The notes: generated from the sequence alone by a model not told the origin. A stretch of DNA of 32,447 bases from Hyphochytrium catenoides (GCA_900088475.1 FLMG01002007.1:1142-33588), one strand, 5' to 3'; positions 1-10,932 are shown, counted from the first letter of the stretch. Numbers and translations are program-made.

Positions 1-19
1 CTCTCTCTCTCTCTCTCTC
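1..19. repeat. (CT)n microsatellite at window edge
   Basis: A perfect CT dinucleotide run opens the window. A similar run closes it at 32429-32447, which suggests that assembly stopped at microsatellites on both sides. Confidence 0.95.
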
Positions 20-283
20 CCCCTTCCTTCTCTTATGATGGTATGACGGTTCGCTTTAGATCAAATAGGGCACTAAAATCAGACCCCGCTATTTAGTTAT
101 CAGATCACACATCAGACTCCCTATAAATACTCCTTGTCTGTTCTTGACTATGGCTACCTAGATCAGATTCTGGCTGTGATCTTTGATTAAGATTCCATAG
201 TGATTATAGAGGCGTTAGCGGTCGTAAAAGTCTCCGCGAACAGGCATTCTGTCTCCCAAATGACCAGTACAATGTCATAGAGA

Positions 284-350
284 AAGAGAGGCAGAGAAGA
301 GAGAGAGAGAGAGAAAGAGAGGCAGAGAGAGAGAGAGTGAGAGAAAGAAA

Positions 351-409
<59 letters not shown>

Positions 410-495
410 GAGGCAGAGAGAGAGAGAGGGAGAGAGAGAGAGAGAGAGAGAGAGACAAAAAAAAAGAGAAAGAGACAGTGTGAGAGAGAGAGAGG
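284..495. repeat. (GA)n-rich microsatellite
   Basis: About 210 bases of near-continuous GA with interspersed AAAG, GGCAG and one run of A. It lies about 600 bases upstream of the first supported start codon, so it could sit in promoter or 5' UTR, but nothing in the sequence shows a function. Confidence 0.95.
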
Positions 496-800
496 TAATA
501 GAATAAGGCCTAAAGTTATTATTACGCCTCAAAAGGCGCCATCCTGACTGCAGAGGGCTGCGTATTATTATAAGGTAGCGTCAGAAGGATGCAGCGAAAG
601 GTCAAATTACAGACCTCCAAGAGCGTCAGAGCTCTACGGACTATTAGAGAGGTATCTCACATATTCTCTTCCTCGCTTAGTCCATTGATACAATCAGGGT
701 GATTTGTATCTCGCTATTCCTCTGTGTCTTTGCCTTGTGATCGATCACTTCGATCACGATGAGCTCCCGCTTGTCTTCGCTCGTATCTCTCTTTTTCTGC

Positions 801-841
801 GTGTGTGTCTCTCTTTCTCTCTCGCGCGCGCGGGCGCGCGC
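801..841. repeat. GT/CT then alternating CG tract
   Basis: A short GTGTGT and CTCTCT tract runs into an almost uninterrupted alternating CG stretch (823-841). Alternating purine-pyrimidine CG DNA is prone to Z-form, but no role can be inferred. Confidence 0.9.
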
Positions 842-1083
842 TCTTTCCTTTGGTCTCTCTCACTATTTTAAAAGCCTTTATCGTCTTTCTTGGTGCTCTT
901 CTTGTTCAGCAGCCATCCGGCACTGAGCTCAGTGCTATTGTCAAATTTGTTGCCATTGAGCGCCGTAGCCTAGGGCATCCAAACTCTGGAATTGCTTCGG
1001 GCCAAAGATGAGCTGGAGGAGACCGCCAGGAAGCTAGGCCAGAGAGAGGAAGAGAGGCAAGAGACCTCTGCAAACGGTCTGAG

Positions 1084-4000
1084 ATGGGAAACGTCGATAG
1101 CACTGAGGAGAAAGACAGAGAGAACGGAGAAGATAGTCTCTCTCTTCGGCAGAAACTGCTCAGTCTTGATAATGTTCTCTCTACGCTAGAACTCTCTTTC
1201 GCTGAGCAGCAGACACGTTCTCTTCTTGCTCAAGAAGGAGAGACAGGGAGCGATCCCCGGTCGCTCTTGACGGTGGCCGGCGTCAGACTTCAATGTAATA
1301 AAGGTAAGCATTATGAAGACCAGACCTTACGGGTGACTTAAAACGAAGAGAGTTATTTTATAAAGGAAGCGCTCAGCCGTTCAGATCAATAAGAAAAGTA
1401 CAAGAGAGAGACAGAGAGTAAGAGAGATGGAGAGAGACTATGGGGAAAGAACAGAGAGAGAGAGAGAGAGTAATCGGAATTCTTCTTCTTTTTCCTTTCT
1501 CTTCTCTGGTTTCTCCTGACGGACCTCTTGCTCCTACGTGGGCCCTCCAGAACCCTCTCTTTCTCTCTCTCTCCCTCTCTCTCTCTCTCTCTTTTTACGC
1601 TTCCCGAGCCTTGCGCTCTCTGCTTCTTCAAAGTCTCACTCGACTCATTATTCTCTTCTCCTTGTCCTGCTCTCTCTTACTTTTCGAGTAGACATTCGCA
1701 TCTCAGTTGGCCCAGTCATTGGTAAGGTGACCTCCACTCGCGCCCTAGTCCTGCTGGAAGTCAGTGCGGAGAGTGAGATAACTTGTCATCTCTCTCTTCT
1801 GGACGCTCTCCGTCCAAAGGGAAGGCCAGTAGGGGAAGTTAGACAGCACTTTAAAGCCGGTAAAGTTTATGTCGTTTACTTTTATCTGCTCTCTTCTCTC
1901 TGGGTACCCACTGGAGAGCCTTGTCTGCCTTTCTGTCGTACCAATACCTCTCCTACTTTTTCAGCATTGTCTCTTGCTCTACTTGGTTGTCTCTTCGCAC
2001 GGCTCACTTCTCTCTTACCTTCAACATCCTTGGGATTCACTTGCGTGGCGTGGGGGTTGGCGGTATTTCGGCCAAGACAGGCCGGCCAGGATTATTTATA
2101 TTAGAGAATCTTGTTCCAGATTCAAGGTCGGTCCCCAGCCCTTGGTTCCTCGTCTTTCGTCTCCCACTGACCTTTCAGCCACCTCGCGTCTTAAGAGCGG
2201 TGCTAACAGAGCTCTGTCTCCTTCTTGCCTTCTTTATTCATCTCACAATTTCTTGGGTATCTAGGTATACCATCGCCTTTAGTGGCGTCAACGCTAAGGA
2301 TGCCGCGCGGCGAGTGGGAACCTTCCGGACATTTCCTTCTCCTACGGTTCTGAAGGCAGATGAAGAGAAAGTTGAGACAACAGGACGGTCAAGGCGGAAC
2401 ATCCGGTTTGCTGTTTTCTCTGATAATGCTCCGCTGGCTCTGGGCCCTGGTGACCTGGATCTGAGCTCTCAGTTCATGGCAAAAGAGGTTGATACAGACG
2501 AGCCGGTTGACTGTGTGCTTCACCTGGGAGGACAAGTACAAGGTGAGATATGGTGTCTGGAGCTAACACTCCCCTTCCCAACTTTTCTGTTCTAATGTGT
2601 CTCCTCTGTGTTTTGATCTGCTTGGCAGGTGAGAAAGCCTTCAGGGAGGCTTTCCTCTTTGCCACGCGCTATGTCTCAAGGAAAACGATGGACTCTGGGA
2701 GCGAAGGAATGACACCTGCTGACTGGAAATACCTTGAGGTGAGGTGATAGGCTCTGGACGGAGCGGAAGAGGGACCCACTGCTGGACGTGATAAGAGTAC
2801 CAGCCGATGCATTTGGGAAAGTACTGGCGTTGTACACATGCAACCAAGAAGAGTGGTCGGGGGAGATGGCTTGCTGGCAGCTAGCTCTACCGCTTCACTT
2901 ATATACCTGCCGCCTATCGTTCCTCAATCCTGATACTAGCGTGAAGTGATCTCCCGACTGCGGCAACCGTATCGAACGTTGTGGTCTCTTCCCATCATGG
3001 TCCGTCTGCTGTCGTCAACCTCGAATCTGATGATATGGAGTGGGAAAGACGTGTTCCCAGACTTTACTCAGACGTCTGCGCTCAGTGAGCAGCAAGGCGG
3101 AGGACGGGAAACAGATGCCCAGAATCGGACTAAAAGATTGATGCTACGGCTGGCACGACAGGTAAAGCGGAGGAAGAAAGGACTCTCAACGTTGAGGACA
3201 AGCCCATCATTGAGCTTAGCGTGTTATGATGATTGCTGTATGGTCCCTGTGTCATCGTTTGCTTTGTTTTAAAGTCTAAATCCCCTTCTCGTAGCCGTCC
3301 TCGTGTCGTCCATTGTGAATAACCAAACCCTATGCGCCCGTGATCTCTACCGTAGGTCTATAATGAGTATCAGAGACAGCTCTGGGATGAAGAAGTAGAG
3401 GCTCTGACACGCCTGGAATCTCTCAGAGACGGCGCCTATGAGAAGGTGAAGGGAACCACTCGCAAGGTATATATTACGGAGAAAAGGAACGTATATGTTA
3501 TGGCCTCTGCCCTGACTTTCCTTAGCTCGAGGCAGTCAAAGAAGAGCTGCAGGCCCAAGAGGGGAGACTTGCCGGTGCTTGGCAGAGTCGCGACCAGGTG
3601 ACGGTTGCAGCGCTAACAAAGTCAATCACAGACCTCAGAAGTGTGCAGCAGAATTTGCAGAAGACTCTGGTGAGAACAGGACAAGCTCTTTCCGCGTGTG
3701 CACTCTGAGACTTTGTCGTGCCTATAACATCTCTCCAGCACGGCCTCGTGCTTCCTTCCCTTTCTGGTCCCTTGTTTTTGACATCTGACTGATCTTCTCT
3801 CCCTACCTCTTCGAACCTTAGGAGGAAGCCATATCGGCTTCGAAGGCTGGAGAGCCCTCAGAGACCATGGAGGGCCCTGCCACACTGCAAGAAGGATCAG
3901 TCGCCATTATGCTATTAGATCTTAGAGGAAACAGAGTAATTATTGGCGGGAAACAGGTGACGCTTCTCTCTTTATGGTCTTATCTCTACTACCTTTCTCT

Positions 4001-7000
4001 CAAGCTAAATCTTCTTGCTGTCGTCTAGGCTCCAGACAACGACCCCCTGGGTCCGGGACAGATGGAAACGTTTGATCGTTTGCTTGCCCTGCCCGCAACC
4101 ACTCTTCTCATTTTGGGAAGTGAGTGGCCTATGGTGGACGAGGAAGATCCGACCTCACAAAGAGCTTCCGTTTCCGCCTCCTCCAAACAGAAGAACAGGT
4201 CTTGGTAAGAAAGAGTTCTTATCCGCCGAGAGCGGTGTGCAAGCACTTCTCACAGTCCCAACGTAAACTCCTGCCGCTACTATCTCCGTCTCCCCTGCGC
4301 ACCCCGTTCGACTCTGCTGTCATATTAGGAGTTCGTTTGCCCGCAACGATGACCTAAGGCTACAAATACTGGATAAACTCTACCGTTGGAAGAAGCAAAA
4401 ACCAGGAAGACAGGTATGCCTACCTCTCCGCTGAGATATAGTCCCAATTCCTATCCAGATCACTTCTCAGTGGTCGTTTGTTGCACGTAACGACGGAAGT
4501 TAGGAAGAGTTTTCCTATTCTTCGACGTAGTCTCTTACTGTTCTGATCACTCTTAGCGATATCCGATCTCACACCGTTTTACCTTCCCCTGGTAGTTCCT
4601 ATTGGTAGCTGGAGGGCTAGGCTGTGGCATAGAGACTGCAATAATTGAACCTTCGTCGGGTGTCAATGCAAGGCAGCTTATTCTAGGCCCGCTGACAGAT
4701 GGTAAGATGCCGGGCAGATTTCCTTTCAGTGCAGTGCTTCTTGACAGGGGCTGTCCATCAGTGTTTACTCCGCCTCCACGTGGTAGAAGTGTCGTAACAC
4801 TGACATCCTCATCGTCCTTTGTAATGCTGCTTCAGAGGTGCGCAGGGTCCATCTTCCTCGTTGTGGGCGGCTTGGCTCTGCACTAGAGTACAAACACGAG
4901 CGAATCTTGCCTACGTATAACTACGGCATGATAGAGATAGAGTTAGGTCAGAGCGGACAGGAAAATGGAGAAACAATGACTTCAAGAATAGTAGCTGTCC
5001 GAAACGAACTGGTAACTCCTCTGCTGGTTCTTGCAGTCCTATTCTGTCACCTAAAGCCATCCTCTTGCCGCATCTGTCTTCCTGCTTCTCAGGCCCACGT
5101 AACCTTGGGCCCAATCATCGGTCGCGTCACGCAGACCGGAGCAAACATATTGCTGGAAGTAGAGGAGAAGAGCTGGGTAACATGTGTACTGGTTGATGCA
5201 CTAACGGGCGAAGAGAGGATGCTTCGAAGGTCTTATGGCCTCTCCAACGCCGTCACCTATTTTTTGTGCTTATCTTCCTACGCCTTCGCGTACCAACCCG
5301 CTTGTTCTTCTGCTACTCCTAATGTTCTTTCCATCATCTACTTTTGTCTCATGGCGTCGGCGTGTCTCGCGTCCACCGTAAACTCTATCCCCTAACCAAT
5401 CCTGGCTTGACCTTCTAGGTTAATGAAGAGAAAACAGCCAGGATGTTTCTCTTTCACATCTTTGACTCCTGGCAGCCACTATCTGGTATCTTTTGAAGGC
5501 ATCTCAGAGGAAAGAGAGAGGAGGGGAAGTTTCTCAACACTTCCAGTGGAGCTAGAGGCTGTTCAGATTATGGTTATAGCTCAAGGAGCTTATAGAGAGG
5601 AAGAAACTCTTGAGCTCTCGTCCCGCTCAGGAGCACGCTCGTCCTCCACTATGCATCGACCGCCATCGCCTTCACGGCCGCCATCGTCAATGGGAGGGAG
5701 AAGTACAGAGAGCAGAATAGGGCGAGCTGGGAAACTTTGGCAGTTTCTCGAGGCTTCTCTCTCCCCTCCATACTCCACTTCGCACCTTCTTCTTCATGTC
5801 GGCGGGTCCGTGCACCTTAGGGACTCTGAGACAGTTGACTTGGCATTAGTAGCACTAGAGCAGGTATACACGCTTTTGAATTTTCCACCTTCTTCCTCGA
5901 GCGAGTACATAGGTCACTGGGACTGCTGATGTTTGACCGTATCACGGAGGCTTGCGGTTGTTTGTACCTCGGGACATGGCCCGCACTTCAGCTTTAGCTG
6001 CATAGTCCTCTCTCTTCATGTCCCGGTCTCCGTGGGCCCTACCGACTTTATCTAGCTCTTTCTATGTGCGATGTACACGTGACCTGCTGGCCATCTTCAT
6101 GCTAAAGCGACTTTAACCTTCTTCGTTATGCCGTACTCTCGCCTTCTGCTCTAGATTGTGTCCGGCACTATCTCTCCCAAACAAAGCTAACAGGCATTCT
6201 TTCTATTCTGCTCTGTAGATTGTAGAAAAGGATGGGGTGCCCTCAAAGGATGAAGAGGAAGAAGTCAAAGATCTTATACGCGAGGGCTTCCGGCGGCAGT
6301 TTAACCTCCCTCACGTGCGGCAGGTCCTAAGCCATTGTCCCAACTTAATGTTAGTGGGAGATGAGGAAACGGTGAGGGGGTACACGCGGGCCTGCAGCCC
6401 TTCTCATAAGGGCCGAAGAGGTAAGGCAAGACCTTACAGAGATAGAAGAGACTAGACGGTAGCAAGGGAAACCGACAGTATAGCACAGGAACGTGTGTTT
6501 GCTTACGAGGCATACAATTGCGTGTGTCCCTGATGCACCTTCTTGCTAGTCATGATCCTGAGATCTTGACCTTGTTACCTGCACTGAGGGCAGTATCTCT
6601 TCGTGCGGTGAGGGTTCGGAAAATTGCGCTGCCCTCTTCTCTACATTCCCCTAACCACTTTCTGACCTTGTTCTTCTTCTTTCTCCGCCTCCACACTTGG
6701 TGGTTTAGTCAGCACTGTGTTTCTGCGCCTGCTTAAAGAGGTCCTGTCAGAATATCAGAGGCAACTTTGGGACTTCGACTTCTCTCCGAAATCTCCTTTC
6801 TCAGAGGACCACTTCGCTATCAGACTAGGAGATCTCCTCATCTTCGCTATGGACACAAAGGTCCGTAATTTATGGGGTCAAGGTTATCCAGTCATTATTG
6901 TCTGCAGGTTCTCCGTCTATGGTAAAACAGTTCTTATGGTGCAGGCTCCTTCAACCTGTTCCCGTCTGTCTGTTCTCCTGAGCGTCCGCCAGTGATAACG

Positions 7001-8613
7001 TTTCTGATTTGATCCTTACCCAACTTTGCTCATAGTCAAATCGAATGCGAAGGCCCAGCTCCGCATTTTCTTCCGATACAGACGAGCTTCTCTCTCGGAA
7101 GCAGTGGGAAGACTTCTCTTTTGTGCTATCCGACCCGTCCGTCCGTACAGTGCTTTTAGTGTCGTCGTCGCCCTTTTTGGACGACTCCCCGGAGGATGCC
7201 GCTCTGAAGGCGCAGCACCCCTTAAGACAAGAACTAAAGGATGGATGGCCCTACCATGGCAAGGAACTGCAAAGGCTCATCACTATCTTATTTGATTGGA
7301 AGAAAGAAGGTAAAGTGAGGGAGGCTTAAGGCCAAGAGGGCTGTAGTGCTGAAGATCAAGAGAAGGTTTTAAATAGGTAGCCTGGGGCGTAGAACAGGGC
7401 AACGAAGGCCATGCGCACGTGGGAAAGCGCATCAAACGTCAAATAATCTCATAGAAGAGGAGCTTAGAGAACGCATCTGGCCACTGGCGAGCTGTATACT
7501 CAGACTAAGGGTCGAGCACGCCGTAGTAGAGGGTTTCTCACTTAGGTGATTCTCTCTCTTATGACAGTTAGAGGCCGTGAGGTTGTACTGCTGGCGAGCG
7601 GGGTGCATTGCGGGCTTGAAACTCTCATCCAGGAGGAAGCAAGTCACCTTTCTTTGTCTCAGTTGCTGATTGGGCCTCTGGGCGCTGCTCCTCAACCGCT
7701 CAGAAGCGAGAAAGGAGGCAGCATAGCTGGAAAGTATATTTATAAGCACAGAAGGATCCTTTCCCAGCAGCAGGTGTTAGCGCTGAGAATAGAGTGCTCT
7801 CTTTCTGTCTCCTCTCTCTCCCGTCTCGTCGAAAGAGTCGATGTCCAGGCTGTAGGAGAAGGGAAGAGCCTTCCTCAGAGAGTTTGGTATGAGGTAGTGA
7901 CGGCACAAGCGAGACAGAGCAAGGAAAAGCGCTCCTTGCCCAACTCAAATTTCTTAGCGGAAGAAGCAGCTGACGAAGCCTTAGCCACTAGTGACGGATT
8001 GCGACGCTTCCAATCCACGGTCGGAGAGCTTCTCCAGCTTCCTGGGGCACGGGTGGAGCTCAACTTTGGGGAGACAACAGCTGAACAGGACAAGGAAAGA
8101 GATGAGAAGACGCAGAAGGCGGCTGATAGCAGCTTCTTGCTATTCAATCTTTCGGCTATTCCTTCCTGGCTTTCAAAAGATCCTCTCCGCCTCTCTCTCT
8201 CTCCTTTCAACCAGCAGGAGGAGGACTTGGGAAGAAAGGCCGTTCAACAATTCCAGGAGAGCAGAAGAGCGAAGGAAGACCTGGAGAGAGTGTATGAGGA
8301 GAGTGTTAAAGAGGTGCACGGAGTGTTTGATACTGTTAGTCTTCCCGAGGGACTCGCCTCAATAGAGAGGAGCCTGAAACTCTTCTTCTCTGTTTGTTCA
8401 GACTCCGACTTTCTATCCCTTCTGCCTCCTCCGTCCCTATTCCTGCTACGGCCAGGAATGGACCAATTTGTGATTACCGTGGAGGAGAGAGAGCTGGTGA
8501 CTCTTTCCAAGGAGAGATACATGGAGATATGCTTAGAGTTCTTCCGTTATGGTGCCATCGTGAAGAGCAGAGCAGTGAGATACAAGGCGAGGTTGCTGGA
8601 CTTTCCTCGGTAG
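1084..8613 (+). CDS. Tandem PhoD-like protein, both domains apparently catalytically dead
   Basis: Twenty exons: 1084-1303, 1692-1859, 2081-2126, 2265-2542, 2629-2738, 2940-3161, 3356-3466, 3526-3669, 3822-3956, 4029-4204, 4329-4413, 4596-4701, 4836-5011, 5093-5229, 5419-5863, 6219-6420, 6510-6607, 6741-6860, 7036-7309, 7568-8613. They join in phase to 1432 residues. The start MGNVDS is the first in-frame ATG after a stop and fits an N-myristoylation site. Domain 1 (about 74-655) and domain 2 (about 660-1140) both follow the PhoD-like fold: an N-terminal GP(V/I)IG(K/R)VT strand, the YQRQLW helix, a GPL motif and C-terminal NYG. The metal motifs are degenerate in both. GD(Q)xY reads GGQV and GGSV, DDH(D/E) reads SGKD and GDEE, and GGDVH reads GGLGC and ASGVH. 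Domain 1 carries a coiled-coil insertion (about 355-465). The tail after 1140 is charged and helical. I infer a membrane-associated pseudophosphatase or scaffold. An unusual active enzyme is less likely. An AATAAA lies at 8735. Confidence 0.82.
1400..1593. repeat. GA-rich then CT-rich microsatellites inside intron 1
   Basis: GA repeats around 1404-1470 and a CT run at 1555-1593 lie inside the 388-base first intron of the PhoD-like gene. As inverted complements they could pair with each other in the transcript. Confidence 0.85.
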
Positions 8614-9082
8614 CTCTGTACCGATATATAGAGGAGAGAAGGTCAAGACAGGGGCTGTGGCGCTTAGGGAGAAGAGAGAAAGAGTGCGAGAGTGAGTGTA
8701 TTCGCAACTGTTCGATGAGAAGGTCTATGTACAGAATAAATAACTATTTCAGACCACTGAAGGCTGAGGCCTAGGGTTAGGCCACGCCTGACTGCCATGG
8801 GTTACTACTGAAGCTAGTCTCTGTCAAGTGCGGTCCCCTGAACTTCTCTTTCCTATGTTCGACACCATACTGCACACTTAGTCGCGCCCTCTACAGCCAC
8901 AAAAAATTGGCTCTTGTTCGTCGAGAAGTTCGCGAGGACGTAGTAGATTGAAGTTCTCTAGATCCTGTCATGTTGCTCCATCCGCTGTAAGATCCCAGGC
9001 TTAGAGGCGTCCGATATCACCCTTGGCTCTCTTCGACTCTGTTGCTCCATCTCCTCCCCACTTCCTTAGGGCTCTTCCATTG
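8614..9082. other. 3' flank and intergenic region
   Basis: No gene seen. The region follows the stop of the PhoD-like gene and contains one AATAAA at 8735-8740, 122 bases after the stop, which is a plausible poly(A) signal for that gene. The rest precedes the 3' end of a minus-strand reading frame. Confidence 0.6.
8735..8740 (+). other. Candidate poly(A) signal of the PhoD-like gene
   Basis: AATAAA hexamer 122 bases downstream of the TAG at 8611-8613, on the same strand as the gene. Confidence 0.45.
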
Positions 9083-9529
9083 TCAGACTAAATCAAGAAG
9101 TAGCTGTGCTAGGTCGTTAGGGAGCTTCTGAAGTTCGTTCTCAGAAGCTGAGGAGAATGCTTGCTGGATGACTCTGCAGACGTGCCTGTCCTTGATCATC
9201 ACATAAAGAACAGAGTGACCTGCCAAGGGACACGTATCGGCAGCAGCATCGCCTCCTTTCTTCAAGTAGAGTAGCGGGTCATCTTTGCCGGAGGACTCCA
9301 GAAGCAGAGAGAACTGGTCGACTGTCAGACCTAAGATCCCACTAATCTTCAAATACACCTGATGGGTCGTCAGCCCAGTTCTTAGAGGTAGAAGAGCAAG
9401 AGTCTTGGTCCGATTCATGGTCCTGCTTCGAGGGCAGATCTGCCGAAGAGTAAGGAGATGGACTGATGGAGATGACGGTGGAGTTGGACGGGTTCTCCTA
9501 TAAAAAAAGTCATCCATGACGGCGCCCAT
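9083..9529 (-). CDS. Possible ubiquitin-like-fold protein
   Basis: An uninterrupted minus-strand frame of 148 residues, taking the ATG at 9529 (MGAVMDDFF) as start; the same frame is open for 11 further codons without an ATG. From about residue 38 the pattern looks like a beta-grasp domain: a strand ending PLRTG, a helix TTHQVYLKISGILG, then DQFSLLL, a loop with DDPL, and a final strand SVLYVMIK. This is how ubiquitin-like domains are arranged, but no diagnostic sequence is present and there is no C-terminal Gly-Gly. The tail is helical (QKLPNDLAQLLLDLV). The first 37 residues are Pro/Ser/Arg-rich. It converges on the PhoD-like gene. A chance frame cannot be excluded. Confidence 0.35.
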   Translation of the reverse strand: MGAVMDDFFYRRTRPTPPSSPSVHLLTLRQICPRSRTMNRTKTLALLPLRTGLTTHQVYLKISGILGLTVDQFSLLLESSGKDDPLLYLKKGGDAAADTCPLAGHSVLYVMIKDRHVCRVIQQAFSSASENELQKLPNDLAQLLLDLV

Positions 9530-9600
9530 CCTGTCCTCCTGCAGGAGTGATTGCGTCTCCACAAGCGTCCTTTCAGCTCCTCGGTGGAGATAAAGCTAGC

Positions 9601-9880
9601 TCAATGCGCTGGTGAGAGTTCCAATCGCTCCTGATTGATGGCTGTCAGGCTCCTAGCAGCCCTGTCCCTCGCTGTGTCTTCATCATAGGAGGCTAGCAGC
9701 GCTGATAATGGCTCTGAGCAGGGCAAGAGCTGGTTCTTCTTCACAGTCCCCTTCGCCCTCTGGACCAGTCTTTTGGCTGGAGTTGCTGGCGCTCGCGACA
9801 GTAGTGTGCGTCTTCCTTGCCAGGGCTTCGGCCGCCACCGTCGTTTCCTTTACATGCCGACCGCGGCGCTTGGCACGCAC
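9601..9880 (-). CDS. Unrecognised short coding candidate, possibly spliced
   Basis: A minus-strand frame from 9880 with a basic start region (KRRGRHVKET), then a Ser/Thr/Ala-rich stretch and an acidic patch. It runs to a TGA at 9683-9685. A 52-base GTGAAG-to-CTAG intron would instead join the acidic patch to a second frame (YDEDTARDRAARS), which ends with TGA at 9601. No ATG begins it, so an upstream exon, perhaps across the assembly gap, would be needed. On the plus strand the same bases read as a Lys/Arg/Glu-rich frame that merges into the GA repeat. No family is recognised. Confidence 0.2.
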
Positions 9881-10135
9881 TCCGTAGCAGAGCGGAAGTG
9901 CAAGTGGAAGAGTGCCGAGACTTCGAAGAGCTTCAGCGGACGAAAGGATGCGGATGTTGCAGTGAGAAAGAGGAGGGAAGCGAAGGCAGAGAGAGAGAGA
10001 AACCCAAGGATCAAACGAAGAGAGAACAGGGACGAGACCGAACAGACAACACGCCCACGCCGGATGCGAGAGGGAGACATTTGGGACACAACATCACGAG
10101 CAGCAGCAAAACGAGCGAGCAGAGAGATGGATACA

Positions 10136-10141
10136 CATAAG

Positions 10142-10175
<34 letters not shown>

Positions 10176-10262
10176 GAGAGAGAGAGAGGAAGAGAAAGAG
10201 AGAAAGAGAGAAAGAGAGAGAGAGAAAGAGAGAAAGAGAGAAAGAGAGAAAAAGTGAAAGAG
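10136..10262. repeat. (GA)n/(AAAGAG)n microsatellite
   Basis: GA dinucleotides interspersed with AAAGAG units run straight into the run of N. The true repeat length is therefore unknown, and reading frames crossing it are artefacts. Confidence 0.95.
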
Positions 10263-10426
10263 NNNNNNNNNNNNNNNNNNNNNNNNNNNNNNNNNNNNNN
10301 NNNNNNNNNNNNNNNNNNNNNNNNNNNNNNNNNNNNNNNNNNNNNNNNNNNNNNNNNNNNNNNNNNNNNNNNNNNNNNNNNNNNNNNNNNNNNNNNNNNN
10401 NNNNNNNNNNNNNNNNNNNNNNNNNN
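10263..10426. other. Assembly gap (164 N)
   Basis: Unresolved bases directly after a microsatellite. The gap length is probably an estimate. Confidence 0.99.
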
Positions 10427-10932
10427 TTCAACCTCTTTCCAGGGCTGCTTGCCGAACCCCAGCGACCTAAACCTAAACCGCCCTGCGAAACGGATCTTTC
10501 CATCAAAGTACAAATGCTTTCTGATCCTTATATCTATGTGAGACATAGCAAATGATGACGACTGATTGGTTCATATGAAGAGGATTAAAAGCTCTGGGCC
10601 AATGAAAGCATACTATCTTTGTCAGGTTTATTGAAATGAACTATAAAGTTAGCCCTAACATACAAAAGTAATGACAGAGTTTTTACATTTTTGTGTTACG
10701 GCTTTTTCTTGGTTGAGGTCTAGAGTTGTGCCGCCTCCGTTACTCCTCTGTGAGCTTAGAGGGAGGGAACCGTTCCTTCCACCTCAGGGGCAGTAGTGGT
10801 AGAGAGCAACGTCAGATCCCTAGTGTTCTACTCCTGGACAGAAAATAGTACGCCCGACATTCTATAATTCTTTGACGACCAGATGATGGCTGGGCATCCT
10901 AAGGAGCCGTTAGCGCCTTCCACTTGCACTCC

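Larger units (their letters stand above)
20..1083. other. 5' flank of the PhoD-like gene, no supported gene
   Basis: No coding exon can be supported here. The stretch holds a GA microsatellite (284-495) and a GT/CT/CG alternating tract (801-841). The long Leu/Ser frames readable on the minus strand at 204-532 are simply translations of the repeat. A charged frame at about 984-1189 (KDELEETARKLGQREEE) resembles coiled coil. It overlaps the start of the next gene in another frame, and I could not connect it by splicing. Confidence 0.6.
9881..10932. other. GA repeat, assembly gap and unassigned sequence
   Basis: The region contains the GA microsatellite (10136-10262), 164 N (10263-10426), and about 500 bases with no supported exon. 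A minus-strand AATAAA (TTTATT at 10627-10632) lies about 300 bases beyond the stop of the candidate gene ending at 10933 and could be its poly(A) signal. Confidence 0.55.

Noticed and set aside
204-532. Minus-strand Leu/Ser-rich open frames
   Set aside because: Pure translation of the GA/CT microsatellite; no unique sequence and both overlapping frames look alike.
1921-2595. Continuous plus-strand 224-codon frame read as one protein
   Set aside because: Only the part from 2265 is exon. The rest is intron, shown by the phase-correct junction joining PDSR to YTIAF of the PhoD N-terminal domain.
7991-8774. Plus-strand Arg/Ser-rich frames within and after the last exon of the PhoD-like gene
   Set aside because: They lie in other frames of a 348-codon exon that continues the PhoD domain in phase; no independent support.
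9773-10555. Long plus-strand Arg/Glu-rich frame and minus-strand Leu/Ser frames through the gap
   Set aside because: They consist mostly of the GA repeat and unknown bases; the frame across N has no meaning.
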